Shown here piece after piece: positions 25,536 through 35,046 of a stretch of 64,000 nucleotides of DNA. Origin of the DNA: Kaistia dalseonensis (lineage in GTDB: Bacteria > Pseudomonadota > Alphaproteobacteria > Rhizobiales > Kaistiaceae). The first letter of the stretch is position 1. Every line of letters begins with the position of its first letter. The stretch is taken from assembly GCF_030814715.1 (NCBI RefSeq), contig NZ_JAUSVO010000001.1:372001-436000 (forward strand), read 5' to 3'. The position numbers and the translations under genes were made by a program. The notes beneath the pieces are model-generated. The model did no database searches. It saw nothing but the letters and a program-made list of their open reading frames with translations, and had not been told where the DNA came from.

Positions 25536-26687
25536 GTGACGATGGAGTTTCTCGGCCATATCGGACAGTTCGGAACGGGCGCGCTCGGCTATCTCATTCC
25601 GTTTCTGTTCGTGCTGACACTGGTGGTCTTCGTCCACGAACTCGGCCATTTCCTCGTTGCGCGCTGGTGCGGTGTCAGCGTCAAGGCGTTCTCGATCGGC
25701 TTCGGCCCGGAACTGGTCGGCTTCAACGACCGCCACGGCACGCGCTGGAAGATTTCGGCGATTCCGCTCGGCGGCTATGTGAAGTTCCTCGGCGACGAGG
25801 ACGGCGCCAGCACGCCAGACCGTCAGGCGCTCGACAAGATGAGCGATGACGAGCGCCGGGATACCTTCTTCGGCAAGTCGGTCTGGCAACGCGCGGCCAT
25901 CGTCGCGGCCGGCCCGATCGCCAATTTCATTCTGGCCATCGCAATCTTCGCCGCCATCTTCACGATCTATGGCCGCGAGACGACGACGGCTCGCGTCGAC
26001 CAGGTCGTCGCCGGCAGCGCCGCCGATATTGCCGGCTTCAAGCCGGGCGATCTGATTCTCGAAATCGGCGGCTCCAAGATCGAATCGTTCAACGATCTGC
26101 AGCGTATCGTCAGCACCAGCGCCGACCTGCCGCTGACCGTGCTGGTCCAGCGCGGCGGCAGCGAACTGACGCTGCAGGCGACGCCGGCGCGGCGCGAGGT
26201 CACCGACCGATTCGGCAATGTGCACCGGATTGGCCAGCTCGGGCTGTCGCGCGATGCGTCCGCGGCCAATGTGAAGGTCGAGCGTTTTGCGCTGCCGCAG
26301 GCGATTCTCCTCGGCGCCAAGGAGACCTGGTTCGTCGTCGATCGCACCTTCGCCTATATCGGCGGCATCTTCTCCGGCCGGGAATCGGCCGATGAACTGG
26401 GTGGTCCGATCCGGGTCGCGCAGGTCTCCGGCCAGGTCGCCACGCTGGGCTTCGTCGCGCTGGTCAATCTGGCGGCTGTTCTGTCCGTCAGCATAGGCCT
26501 GCTCAACCTTTTCCCGGTGCCGATGCTCGATGGCGGGCACCTTCTCTTCTACGCGATCGAGGCCGTTCGTGGCCGTCCGCTCAGCGCGCGGGCACAGGAC
26601 CTGGGCTTCCGTATCGGGCTCGCGGCGGTCGTCATGTTGATGATCTTCACGACCTGGAACGATATCATGCACTTGACATCGCTTTGA
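25536..26687 (+). CDS. rseP: Site-2 intramembrane zinc protease
   Basis: A 383-residue inner-membrane metalloprotease (RseP/RasP family) that clips transmembrane segments such as anti-sigma factors and leftover signal peptides. The zinc motif HELGH is at residues 34-38, a single PDZ domain lies at about 130-205 (GFKPGDLILEIGGSKI), and the second metal/fold motif is NLFPVPMLDGGH near the C-terminus. E. coli RseP has two PDZ domains; here only one is clear, as in many alphaproteobacteria. GTG 25536 or ATG 25542 could start it. Confidence 0.94.
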   Translation: MTMEFLGHIGQFGTGALGYLIPFLFVLTLVVFVHELGHFLVARWCGVSVKAFSIGFGPELVGFNDRHGTRWKISAIPLGGYVKFLGDEDGASTPDRQALDKMSDDERRDTFFGKSVWQRAAIVAAGPIANFILAIAIFAAIFTIYGRETTTARVDQVVAGSAADIAGFKPGDLILEIGGSKIESFNDLQRIVSTSADLPLTVLVQRGGSELTLQATPARREVTDRFGNVHRIGQLGLSRDASAANVKVERFALPQAILLGAKETWFVVDRTFAYIGGIFSGRESADELGGPIRVAQVSGQVATLGFVALVNLAAVLSVSIGLLNLFPVPMLDGGHLLFYAIEAVRGRPLSARAQDLGFRIGLAAVVMLMIFTTWNDIMHLTSL

Positions 26688-26869
26688 CATAATTTCGGAA
26701 GCCGTGGCGGCTTGGCAACGGACGGTTAAATTCCGTTGTGCCACATTGGGCCTCGACTTGCGGACCCTGGCAAAGCCTGCCACAAACGAATGAGTAGTGC
26801 GGCCTTATGAGGTTGATAGCCTCCGGGGTAGGGCCGGAAAGTCGGTATCGAAAAGGGCGTCTGATCCCA

Positions 26870-29212
26870 ATGAATTTCTTCAGGACTTTCACGCGGGGGG
26901 GTGTTCGCGCGGCCTTCATGGCGATCGCGGCACTGGCGTTCCTTGCTCAGTTGTCAATCCTGGGTGCCGTCGAGGCTCGCGCCGAGACCGTCAGCAGCAT
27001 CGTCGTTCAGGGCAATCAGCGCATCGATGCTGAGACCGTCCGCAATTACGTGTCGATCCAGCCGGGCAAGAGTTTCGGCCCGGATCAGATCAACGAATCG
27101 ATCAAGGCGCTTTATGCGACCGGTCTGTTCTCAGACGTGAAGATCGCCAAGCGGGGGAGCTCGCTCGTCGTCAGCGTCAGCGAGAACAACGTCGTCGGCA
27201 GTGTGCGTTTCCAGGGCAACAAGAAGCTCAAGGACGATATGCTGACGACCGTCGTCGAGACGAAGCCGCGCGGCGTGCTGAGCCAGGCCAAGCTTGATGG
27301 CGACGTCGAGCGGCTGAAGGAGCTCTACAAGCGCAACGGTCGCGCCGAGGCAGCTGTCACCGTCCAGACCATTCCGCGCGACAATGGCCGCACCGACGTC
27401 GTATTCAACATCGTTGAAGGCACGCGCACCGGCATCTCGAACATCACCTTCGTCGGCAACAAGGCGTTCTCGTCCCGTCGCCTGCGCAATGTGATGTCGA
27501 TCAAGACGACGAATTTCACCAGCTGGCTGTCCAAGCGCGACCAGTTCGACGACGCCAAGCTGCAGGCCGACGAGGAGCAGATTCGTCGCTTCTACATGCG
27601 CAACGGCTTTGCTGACTTCCGCGTCGTGTCGACGGACGTGCAGTTCAACGATCAGAAGAATCGCTACTCGATCACGATCACGGTCGATGAAGGTGCGCGC
27701 TATCGCTTCGGCAATGTGGCGGTCGACTCGTCGATCACCGATCTGAACACGGCGCCGCTCAATTCGCTCGTCCAGACCAAGAGCGGACGCGTCTTCAACT
27801 CGCAGCTCGTCGAGCGCACGACCGAGGCGTTGAACTCGGCCGTGCTTGGTGAGGGCCATTCCTTCGCGACGGTTCGTCCGCGCGGTGACCGCGACTACGC
27901 CAATCACACGATCAACATGACCTACATGGTCGACGAGGGCCCGCGGCTCTATGTCGAACGGATCGAGATTCGCGGCAACACGCGTACCCGTGACTATGTC
28001 ATCCGTCGCGAGTTCGATATGTCGGAAGGCGACGCCTATAACCGCGTCCTGATCGACAAGGCGGAACGCCGGTTGAAGAATCTCGGCTACTTTAAGACGG
28101 TCAACATCACGACTCAGCCCGGCAGTACGCCCGACAAGGTTGTGATCATCTGTAATGTCGAGGATCAGTCGACCGGTTCGTTCCAGGTTGGTGGCGGCTA
28201 CACCACCGATCAGGGCGGCGGCTTCATCGCCACCGTGTCGCTGACCGAGAAGAACTTCCTCGGCCGCGGCCAGTATCTGAAGCTGTCCGTTGGCGGTGGT
28301 CAGTCGGACCGTACCTTCAACGTCGCGTTTACCGAGCCCTTCTTCCTCGGTCGTCGCATGTCGCTGGGCTTTGACGGCCTCTATAATCAGGCCGAACAGA
28401 CGGATTACCGTCCGTACAACATGAATAACTGGGGTGGCACGATCCGCCTCGGCCTGCCGATCACCGACGATTTCGACGTGCAGTTCAACTACAAGCTAGC
28501 TCAGCGCGACGTGACGTCATGGGGTACCCAGTACTTCCAGGATTGGGGTGCGTTCGCGCAGCTCTATCCGCTCGGCTCGTGGATCAATTCGTCCGTCGGT
28601 TATCAGCTGACCTACTCGACGATCGACAATTATCAGGAGCCTTCGAACGGCGTGTTCGTTCGCCTGGCTCAGGATTTTGCCGGTATCGGTGGCGATGGCC
28701 AATTCGTTCGCAGCACGATCGATGCGCGCTACTACAAGGAGCTGATGCCCGAATCGGACATCATCGGCTTGATCAAGGCTGGCGCGGGTAACATCACCGG
28801 CCTCGGCCAGGATGTCGCCGTCCTCGATAACTTCTATCGTGGCGGTGAGACGATCCGCGGCTTCCAGTCCTTCGGTTACGGTGGTCGTTACCAGGGCGTC
28901 GACGACAGCTACGCCATCGGTGGTACGAACTACTACAATGCCACCCTCGAAGTGCAGTTCCCGATGCCGGTGTTCCCGGAGGAGTTCGGTCTGCGTGGCG
29001 CCGTATTCGCCGATGCCGGTACGCTGTTCGGCTATGACGGTCTTGTCGGCCTGCAGATCGAGGACTCCTCGTCGATCCGCTCGTCGGTGGGTGCCTCGAT
29101 CATCTGGAACTCGCCGTTCGGACCGCTGCGCGCCGACTTTGCGCAGGCTCTGACGAAGGAAACCTACGACCAGACGCAGGTCTTCCGCTTCAGCGCTGGT
29201 ACGCAGTTCTGA
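26870..29212 (+). CDS. bamA: Outer membrane protein assembly factor BamA
   Basis: The central protein of the BAM complex that inserts beta-barrels into the outer membrane. From ATG 26870 the 780-residue product has a signal peptide ending VEARA. Five POTRA repeats follow to about residue 400 (the first VSSIVVQGNQRIDAETV, others with YVERIEIRGNTRTRDYVI), then the Omp85 barrel ending FRFSAGTQF with terminal Phe. ATG 26807 would bury the signal peptide. It follows rseP, as in most proteobacteria; no skp/ompH lies between it and lpxD. Confidence 0.96.
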   Translation: MNFFRTFTRGGVRAAFMAIAALAFLAQLSILGAVEARAETVSSIVVQGNQRIDAETVRNYVSIQPGKSFGPDQINESIKALYATGLFSDVKIAKRGSSLVVSVSENNVVGSVRFQGNKKLKDDMLTTVVETKPRGVLSQAKLDGDVERLKELYKRNGRAEAAVTVQTIPRDNGRTDVVFNIVEGTRTGISNITFVGNKAFSSRRLRNVMSIKTTNFTSWLSKRDQFDDAKLQADEEQIRRFYMRNGFADFRVVSTDVQFNDQKNRYSITITVDEGARYRFGNVAVDSSITDLNTAPLNSLVQTKSGRVFNSQLVERTTEALNSAVLGEGHSFATVRPRGDRDYANHTINMTYMVDEGPRLYVERIEIRGNTRTRDYVIRREFDMSEGDAYNRVLIDKAERRLKNLGYFKTVNITTQPGSTPDKVVIICNVEDQSTGSFQVGGGYTTDQGGGFIATVSLTEKNFLGRGQYLKLSVGGGQSDRTFNVAFTEPFFLGRRMSLGFDGLYNQAEQTDYRPYNMNNWGGTIRLGLPITDDFDVQFNYKLAQRDVTSWGTQYFQDWGAFAQLYPLGSWINSSVGYQLTYSTIDNYQEPSNGVFVRLAQDFAGIGGDGQFVRSTIDARYYKELMPESDIIGLIKAGAGNITGLGQDVAVLDNFYRGGETIRGFQSFGYGGRYQGVDDSYAIGGTNYYNATLEVQFPMPVFPEEFGLRGAVFADAGTLFGYDGLVGLQIEDSSSIRSSVGASIIWNSPFGPLRADFAQALTKETYDQTQVFRFSAGTQF

Positions 29213-29233
29213 TCCTGCCTATAGAATGGCTAG

Positions 29234-29266
29234 GGGCCGCCGGGACCACCGGCGGCCCTTTTCTTT
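29234..29266 (+). terminator. Strong intrinsic terminator after bamA
   Basis: GGGCCGCCGG and CCGGCGGCCC pair perfectly over a short loop and run straight into TTTTCTTT. It looks like a full rho-independent terminator, yet lpxD begins only 15 bases after its end. Either some read-through feeds the lpx genes or they have a promoter inside or upstream of this stretch. Confidence 0.8.
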
Positions 29267-29280
29267 GTGGATTTGCATGA

Positions 29281-30345
29281 ATGAGCGATCCCGTCTTTTT
29301 CCCGCCTGCAGGACCCATGAGCCTTGCCGAGATCGTGACCCTGACGGGCGCGCGCATCGTCAACGGTGTTGCGCCTGAGCGGGTGATCGTGAATGTCGCG
29401 CCGCTCGATCAGGCGCGCGCCTCGGACCTGACCTTCATCGACGCACCGCGCTACCTGCCGCTGTTGGCGGAGACGCGTGCGGCCGCCTGTTTCTGCGCGC
29501 CGAAACATTCCGCCAGCGTTCCCCCCGGCGTTGCCGCGCTCGAGACGCCGACGCCCTATGACGCCTATGTCGCGGTTGCCCGCAGGCTCTTCGCGGTGGC
29601 GCTGCGTCCTGCGCTCGTGGGGCAGGGCGGGATTTCGCCGGCTGCCCATATCGATGCTTCGGCGCGGATCGAGCCGGGCGTTACGGTCGAGCTGGGCGCA
29701 GTGATCGGCGCCAATGTCGAGATCGGCCGTGGCACGGTCATTGGCCCCGGTGCCGTGATCGGGCCGGGCTGCCGCATCGGGCGCGATTGCCATGTCGCGG
29801 CCGGCGCGACGCTGACCAATGCGCTGCTCGGCAACCGCGTCATCCTGCACCCGGGTGTCCGCATCGGGCAGGACGGTTTCGGCTATGTGATGAGCGGCAA
29901 GGGCCACAGCAAGGTTCCGCAGGTCGGCCGTGTCGTCATCCAGGATGATGTCGAGATCGGCGCGAATTCGACGGTCGATCGCGGCGCCAATCGCGACACG
30001 GTGATCGGCGAGGGCACCAAGATCGACAACCAGGTCCAGATCGGCCACAACGTGGTGATCGGGCGCCATTGCGTGATCGTCTCGCAGGTTGGCATTTCCG
30101 GCAGCGCCGTGCTGGGTGATTTCGTTGTTCTCGGCGGCAAGGTCGGTGTCAACGGCCATGTCACGATCGGTCATGGCGCCCAGGTGGCGGCGACGGCCTC
30201 GGTCAAGGACGATCTGGCGCCCGGCGGCCGCTATGGCGGCGCGCCGGCGCGGCCGATCAAGGAATGGTATCGGGAAGAGGTCGCGCTGAGGCGGCTGGCG
30301 CAGCGCGACATCAAGTCCGGACCCAAGCATGATGAAGGGAGATGA
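29281..30345 (+). CDS. lpxD: UDP-3-O-acylglucosamine N-acyltransferase
   Basis: The third step of lipid A synthesis, transferring a hydroxyacyl chain from ACP to the free amine of the glucosamine. The 354-residue protein has a uridine-binding N-domain ([14 protein letters not shown]), then left-handed beta-helix hexapeptide repeats from about residue 115 ([20 protein letters not shown]) with the catalytic-His region [11 protein letters not shown]. The N-terminal FFPPAGP is usual in Hyphomicrobiales and supports ATG 29281, although no Shine-Dalgarno sequence is obvious. Confidence 0.95.
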   Translation: MSDPVFFPPAGPMSLAEIVTLTGARIVNGVAPERVIVNVAPLDQARASDLTFIDAPRYLPLLAETRAAACFCAPKHSASVPPGVAALETPTPYDAYVAVARRLFAVALRPALVGQGGISPAAHIDASARIEPGVTVELGAVIGANVEIGRGTVIGPGAVIGPGCRIGRDCHVAAGATLTNALLGNRVILHPGVRIGQDGFGYVMSGKGHSKVPQVGRVVIQDDVEIGANSTVDRGANRDTVIGEGTKIDNQVQIGHNVVIGRHCVIVSQVGISGSAVLGDFVVLGGKVGVNGHVTIGHGAQVAATASVKDDLAPGGRYGGAPARPIKEWYREEVALRRLAQRDIKSGPKHDEGR

Positions 30346-30349
30346 TGTC

Positions 30350-30805
30350 ATGACCGAGGACCAGAAAGTTCTGGGTTCGGCCGATATTGCGCGCCTGCTG
30401 GAACTTCTGCCGCACCGCTATCCGTTCCTGCTCGTCGACAAGATCATCGATATAGACGGCGACAATTCGGCGATCGGCATCAAGAACGTGACGTTCAATG
30501 AGCCGCATTTCCAGGGCCATTTCCCGCAAAAGCCGGTCATGCCCGGCGTGCTGATCATCGAGGGCATGGCGCAGACCGCGGGCGCGATCTGCCTTGCAGC
30601 CCGCCCCGGCAAGCCGCAGCTCGTCTATTTTTTGACAATCGACAATGCGAAGTTCCGCAAGCCTGTCGAACCTGGCGATGTGCTGGAATATCACGTGCGT
30701 AAGATCCGCAATCGCGGCAATCTCTGGCGCTTCCAGAGCGAAGCAAAGGTTGCGGGTGTGAAGGTTGCCGAGGCCGATATCAGCGCCATGCTGGTGGGGC
30801 AGTAA
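30350..30805 (+). CDS. fabZ: 3-hydroxyacyl-ACP dehydratase
   Basis: A hot-dog-fold dehydratase of fatty-acid elongation, 151 residues from ATG 30350, which has GGGAG about eight bases upstream. A longer start at 30329 would overlap lpxD and has no ribosome site. Catalytic His57 lies in FQGHFP and Glu71 in IIEGMAQ. Its place between lpxD and lpxA is conserved and balances fatty-acid and lipid A synthesis. Confidence 0.95.
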   Translation: MTEDQKVLGSADIARLLELLPHRYPFLLVDKIIDIDGDNSAIGIKNVTFNEPHFQGHFPQKPVMPGVLIIEGMAQTAGAICLAARPGKPQLVYFLTIDNAKFRKPVEPGDVLEYHVRKIRNRGNLWRFQSEAKVAGVKVAEADISAMLVGQ

Positions 30806-30814
30806 CGGAGTTCC

Positions 30815-31627
30815 ATGACGAACATTCATCCTACCGCCGTCATCGAGGACGGCGCGCGTCTCGGCGCCGATGTGAGCGTTGGCGCGTTTTCCTTTATCGG
30901 CCGTGATGTCACGCTGGGCGACGGTGTCGTCATCAACAATCACGTCTCGGTCAAGGCGCATACGACGATCGGCGACGGCACGGTGATCAGCCCCTTCGCC
31001 TCCTTGGGCGGCACGCCGCAATCCGTCCATTACAAGGGCGAGCCGGGCGCCATCATCATCGGCAAGAACTGCGTCATCCGCGAGAATGTGACGATCAACA
31101 TCGGCTCGGTTGGCCCGCGCGAGACGCGGATCGGCGATCGCTGCTTCCTGATGACGGGCATCCACATCGCGCATGACTGCACGCTCGGCAATGATGTGAT
31201 CATGGCCAATTGCGCCACGCTCGGCGGTCATGTCTCGATCGGCAACAACGTGTTCCTGGGTGGACTCTGCGCGCTGCACCAGTTCGTGCGCGTCGGTGAT
31301 CATGCGATCGTCGGCGGCCTCTGCCCGGTCTGGCACGATGTCATTCCGTTCGGTGCGCTGCGCGAGGGTATTGAGGGGCTCGGTGGCCTCAACATCATTG
31401 GCATGAAGCGCCGCGGCTTCAGCCGGCCGGCGATCCAGGCGCTACGCGCGGCCTATCGCGATCTCTTCTTCGGCCCCGGCCAGTTCGCCGAGCGGCTTGA
31501 GCTGGTGACCGAGCGCTATGGCGAGGACGAGAACGTCGCCCATATCCTCGAATTCATCCGCCAGCGCGGCAAGCGCCGGATCACCATGCCCCGCCATGCG
31601 GCGGAGCATCACGACGCTGAGGCATGA
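30815..31627 (+). CDS. lpxA: UDP-N-acetylglucosamine acyltransferase
   Basis: The first step of lipid A synthesis. The 270-residue protein consists of hexapeptide repeats (IEDGARLGADVSVGAFSFIG, NITIGSV-type turns, IAHDCTLGNDVIMANCATLG) followed by the GGLCALHQFVRVG region and the helical C-domain with GLNIIGMKRRGFSRPAIQAL. GGAG lies four bases before ATG 30815. The gene runs into lpxI. Confidence 0.95.
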   Translation: MTNIHPTAVIEDGARLGADVSVGAFSFIGRDVTLGDGVVINNHVSVKAHTTIGDGTVISPFASLGGTPQSVHYKGEPGAIIIGKNCVIRENVTINIGSVGPRETRIGDRCFLMTGIHIAHDCTLGNDVIMANCATLGGHVSIGNNVFLGGLCALHQFVRVGDHAIVGGLCPVWHDVIPFGALREGIEGLGGLNIIGMKRRGFSRPAIQALRAAYRDLFFGPGQFAERLELVTERYGEDENVAHILEFIRQRGKRRITMPRHAAEHHDAEA

Positions 31628-31637
31628 GGCGGCGGCC

Positions 31638-32510
31638 GTGAGCGAAGCGGCCCCCACGTCCAACGCCGTATCGGACCTCGGTCCGATCGGCATCATTTGC
31701 GGCGGCGGCGCCTTTCCAGTCGCCGTTGCCGAGGCCGCCCGGAAGAGTGGCCGCGGGGTCGTGCTGTTCCCACTCAAGGGCTTTGCCGACGACCCGCGTA
31801 TCGCGACCTTGCCGCATGAGTGGATCGGCATTGGAATGGTCGGTGCGCTGATGAACGGGTTGCGGCGGCGCGGCTGCCGGCAGGTTGTCTTCGTCGGCAT
31901 CGTCATGCGGCCACGCATGACGCAGATCCGCTTCGACTGGACGGCGGTGCGCCTGCTGCCCCGCTTCCTGAAACTGCTCAAGGGCGGCGACAATCATCTT
32001 CTCTCTGGCATTGGCCGTATTTTCGAGGATCAGGGCTTTGAGCTGCTGGGCGCCCATCAGGTCGCGCCGAGCATTCTCGTGCCGGAAGGCGTGCTCGGCC
32101 GTATCCAGCCATCGGCTGCCGAGCTCGATGACGCGCGGCTCGGCATGGATGTGATCCGCCAGCTCGGCCCGTTCGATATAGGGCAGGGTGTCGTCGTCGC
32201 GCGCCGGCACGTCCTGGCCGTCGAAGCGGCGGAGGGAACGGATCTGATGCTGGAGCGCTGCCGCGCGCTGCGGTCGAGCGGCCGCGTCAAGCTCGCCGAG
32301 CGTGCCGGCGTCCTCGTCAAGGCGCCGAAGCCGTCGCAGGACCGGCGCATGGATCTACCCTCGGTCGGCATCAAGACCATCGAACGCGCCGCCGAGGCGG
32401 GGCTCGCCGGGGTCGCGGTCGAGGCGGGTGGGGTGATCGCGGTCGAATCGGAGGCGATGATCAAGCTCGCCGACAAGCACGGGCTCTTCCTGGTCGGTAT
32501 CGCCGAATGA
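31638..32510 (+). CDS. lpxI: UDP-2,3-diacylglucosamine diphosphatase, LpxI type
   Basis: Hydrolyses UDP-diacylglucosamine to lipid X and UMP, the task of LpxH in E. coli. GTG 31638 is chosen (GAGG eight bases upstream) because the in-frame ATG upstream lies inside lpxA; the product has 290 residues. The start IGIICGGGAFPVAVAEAA, the central DGTDLMLERC-like block (EGTDLMLERCRAL) and the end AVEAGGVIAVE fit LpxI (DUF1009). Its stop overlaps the lpxB start by four bases. Confidence 0.93.
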   Translation: MSEAAPTSNAVSDLGPIGIICGGGAFPVAVAEAARKSGRGVVLFPLKGFADDPRIATLPHEWIGIGMVGALMNGLRRRGCRQVVFVGIVMRPRMTQIRFDWTAVRLLPRFLKLLKGGDNHLLSGIGRIFEDQGFELLGAHQVAPSILVPEGVLGRIQPSAAELDDARLGMDVIRQLGPFDIGQGVVVARRHVLAVEAAEGTDLMLERCRALRSSGRVKLAERAGVLVKAPKPSQDRRMDLPSVGIKTIERAAEAGLAGVAVEAGGVIAVESEAMIKLADKHGLFLVGIAE

Positions 32511-33691
32511 CGGGCGCGCTGGCCAAGCCGCTCCGCGTCTTCATTGTCGCGGGCGAGGAATCGGGCGACATGCTCGGCTCGGCGCTGATGCGCGCACTAT
32601 CGTTGCGGCTTTCCGGCGCCGTGATGTTTCGCGGCGTCGGAGGCACGCGCATGAAGGCGGCCGGGCTCGATAGCCTCTATCCCATGGACGACCTGACCGC
32701 GATCGGCTTTGGCGCCGTCATCGGGCGATTGCCGACCATCCTGCGGCGCCTGCGCGAGACGGTCGAGGCGATCGTGGCCGAGCGGCCGGATATATTGGTG
32801 CTGGTCGACGCGCCGGATTTCACCCACCGCGTCGCCCATCGTGTGCGCAAACGCCTGCCCGATCTCCGCATCGTCAAATATGTCGCGCCGACGGTCTGGG
32901 CCTGGCGGCCCGGACGCGCACGCGCCATGAGCGGTTCGATCGACCATGTGCTGGCGCTGCTGCCCTTCGAGCCCGAGGTGATGCACCGGCTCGGTGGTCC
33001 GCCGACCAGCTATGTCGGCCATCCGTTGCTGAGCGAGATCGCCGCTTTGCGGCCGAACGCCGAGGAAGCCGCGCGCCGCGCCAGCAATCCGCCGGTCATC
33101 CTGGTGCTGCCGGGAAGCCGGGGGCAGGAGCTGACGCGGCTCGGCGCCGTGTTTGGCGAAACGCTCGGCCTGCTCGCGAAGCGCGGTCGGCGGTTCGAAC
33201 TCGTCCTGCCGACGCTGCCGCGCCTGGAGGCTCGCATTCGGGCCATGACGGCGGGTTGGCCGGTGATGCCGCGGATCGTCACGGGGGAGGCGGAGAAGCT
33301 CAGTGCCTTCCGCTCGGCCCGCGCGGCGCTCGCCGCCTCCGGCACGGTCACGCTGGAGCTCGCCTTGTCGGGCGTGCCCTTCGTCGGCGCCTATCGCGTT
33401 CCCGAATGGGAGGCGATGATCGGCCGCATCATTCTGACCGGCCATTCGGTCCTGCTCGCCAATATCGTCCTCGGCGAAAACGCCGTGCCGGAATTCCTGC
33501 AGCAGAAATGCCGTCCCGATCGGCTCGCCAACGCGCTGGAGCCGCTGCTCGACGACGGCCCGATCCGCCAGGCGCAGCTCGACAGCTTCGCCCGCATCGA
33601 CCGGCTGATGGAGACGGGCGGCGCCCCGGCGGAGATGCGCGCCGCCGATATCGTGCTCTCCCTCCTTCGTGACGGGGCCGCCACGAACTGA
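32507..33691 (+). CDS. lpxB: Lipid-A-disaccharide synthase
   Basis: A family GT19 enzyme joining lipid X and UDP-diacylglucosamine. The 394-residue protein starts near VFIVAGEESGDMLGSALM, has LVDAPDFTHRVA and YVAPTVWAWRPGRA in the N-domain, and GSRGQELTRLGAVF and ASGTVTLELAL in the C-domain. It closes the lpxD-fabZ-lpxA-lpxI-lpxB run. The citrate synthase gene that often follows in related genomes is absent here. Confidence 0.95.
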   Translation: MTGALAKPLRVFIVAGEESGDMLGSALMRALSLRLSGAVMFRGVGGTRMKAAGLDSLYPMDDLTAIGFGAVIGRLPTILRRLRETVEAIVAERPDILVLVDAPDFTHRVAHRVRKRLPDLRIVKYVAPTVWAWRPGRARAMSGSIDHVLALLPFEPEVMHRLGGPPTSYVGHPLLSEIAALRPNAEEAARRASNPPVILVLPGSRGQELTRLGAVFGETLGLLAKRGRRFELVLPTLPRLEARIRAMTAGWPVMPRIVTGEAEKLSAFRSARAALAASGTVTLELALSGVPFVGAYRVPEWEAMIGRIILTGHSVLLANIVLGENAVPEFLQQKCRPDRLANALEPLLDDGPIRQAQLDSFARIDRLMETGGAPAEMRAADIVLSLLRDGAATN

Positions 33692-33821
33692 TCGTTTCAT
33701 TCGCCGGCAAATCAGATCGTCATCGGCTTGTCATGAATGACGGCATAGCTGATCCGGGGCGTTGATCGGTCCCGGGGCGGTCCTTGGAACGATCGCGGAT
33801 GAGCGGCGGTCACCGGTGGTC

Positions 33822-34838
33822 ATGCAGGATAGCGAGCTCGAGCGCGGCGCACGGCGCCCATTCTCCGGCATCATCTGGGCCTATCGATTCGATGCGGCCG
33901 GGCATGCGCGCAAGGTCGGCCTCGACGAGCCGGTCGCTCCTTTCGACGAAGGCGATGGCTTTCTCTGGCTGCATCTCGACCTGATCGACAGGTTGACGCG
34001 CGACTGGGTCGAGAAGCGTTCCGGCCTGCCGCAATCGGCGCGCCAGGCGCTGCTCGGCTCGGACGATCATCCGCAGCTCGAATCCGACGACGCGCTCGTT
34101 TGGGGCGTCTTCATCGACAATATGGAAGATCCCGAAGACGAGGATACGCTTCGGGCCGCGCCGCTGCGTTTCGTGCTCGGCGATCGCTTCCTCGTATCCG
34201 GTCGGCGCTACCCTGTCCGTTCGGCGGCGCTGATGCGGAGCCGGATCGAGGCGGGGCATCTTGTGGGCGGTCCCGTCGCGCTGTTCGAGCTGATGATCGA
34301 CCAGTTCCTGCGCGCCACCAGCGACGCCCTGCGCGGCCTGCGGACCGAGGCGGATTCGATCGAGGACAGCGTGCTGGATGATCGGGTGCGCGACGAATCG
34401 CGGCGGCTGGCGCCGCTCCGGCGCACCGCCGTGCAACTCCGCCGGCAACTGGCCGGCTTTCGCGGCATCTTGCGTGGTTTCGCGGAGGATCAGGAGGAGC
34501 GTGCGACGCATAGCGGCTCGCGCGCGGCGGCGGAGCGGTTGCTGCACCGGATCGAGGCGCTGGAGCAGGAGGTGCTGGAAGTACAGGACCGCGCCCGCTT
34601 CCTGCAGGACGAGATCGGCGCGAAGCTCGCCAACACGACCAACCGCCATCTCTATGTGCTGTCGGTCCTGACAGCGCTTCTGATGCCGGCAACGCTCGTT
34701 ACCGGCATCTTCGGCATGAACACCGGCGGCCTGCCGCTGGAGCAGGGCACTAATGGCTCCGTCTTGGCGCTGCTGCTTGCCTGCCTCGCCTCGGCGCTCG
34801 TCTATCTGCTGCTGCGCAAGCTCGGCTTCTTCGACTGA
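33822..34838 (+). CDS. CorA/ZntB-family metal transporter
   Basis: A 338-residue inner-membrane transporter of the two-transmembrane GxN type. The cytosolic domain covers residues 1-270, with a long charged helix (about 160-270). The first membrane helix ends in the pore motif GMNTGG (FGMNTGGLPLEQG), and the second helix is LALLLACLASALVYLLL. The Gly-Met-Asn motif is intact. The sequence type (LDLIDRLTRDWVEKRSGLP) is closer to ZntB than to classic CorA, so zinc or magnesium are both possible. ATG 33822 is preferred over a TTG at 33762. Confidence 0.85.
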   Translation: MQDSELERGARRPFSGIIWAYRFDAAGHARKVGLDEPVAPFDEGDGFLWLHLDLIDRLTRDWVEKRSGLPQSARQALLGSDDHPQLESDDALVWGVFIDNMEDPEDEDTLRAAPLRFVLGDRFLVSGRRYPVRSAALMRSRIEAGHLVGGPVALFELMIDQFLRATSDALRGLRTEADSIEDSVLDDRVRDESRRLAPLRRTAVQLRRQLAGFRGILRGFAEDQEERATHSGSRAAAERLLHRIEALEQEVLEVQDRARFLQDEIGAKLANTTNRHLYVLSVLTALLMPATLVTGIFGMNTGGLPLEQGTNGSVLALLLACLASALVYLLLRKLGFFD

Positions 34839-34842
34839 AAAA

Positions 34843-34876
34843 GAAACCGCCGCGCAGGGGGCGCGGCGGCTTTGTT
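34843..34876. terminator. Bidirectional terminator between the ZntB-like gene and cydX
   Basis: CCGCCGCGC (34847-34855) pairs with GCGCGGCGG (34861-34869). On the plus strand CTTTGTT follows; on the minus strand TTTCTTTTT follows. It can therefore end both the rightward transporter gene and the leftward cydABX operon. Confidence 0.75.
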
Positions 34877-34901
34877 CCTCAGCAGGGCTGCGAGGCGACG
34901 G

Positions 34902-35030
34902 CTATTTCTTGCCGCTTCGCGCGGGGGCCGTGCCCTTCACCCGATCGTCGCGCAGCTCGTACCACATGGCGTTCAGGATGGCGAAGCTGCAGGCCAGGCT
35001 GAGGCCGAGGATCCAGGAAAAATACCACAT
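34902..35030 (-). CDS. cydX: Cytochrome bd small subunit CydX
   Basis: A 42-residue single-helix subunit that stabilises the haems of cytochrome bd. The product begins MWYFSWILGLSLACSFAILN followed by AMWYE, the hallmark of the CydX/CbdX family, and ends with a polar tail (KGTAPARSGKK). It starts 16 bases after the cydB stop on the same strand. It is easily missed because of its size. Confidence 0.92.
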   Translation of the reverse strand: MWYFSWILGLSLACSFAILNAMWYELRDDRVKGTAPARSGKK

Positions 35031-35046
35031 CGTTTGATACTCCGGC

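Noticed and set aside
24279-26783. An 834-codon minus-strand frame across dxr and rseP
   Set aside because: Shadow; the plus-strand products are full-length conserved enzymes.
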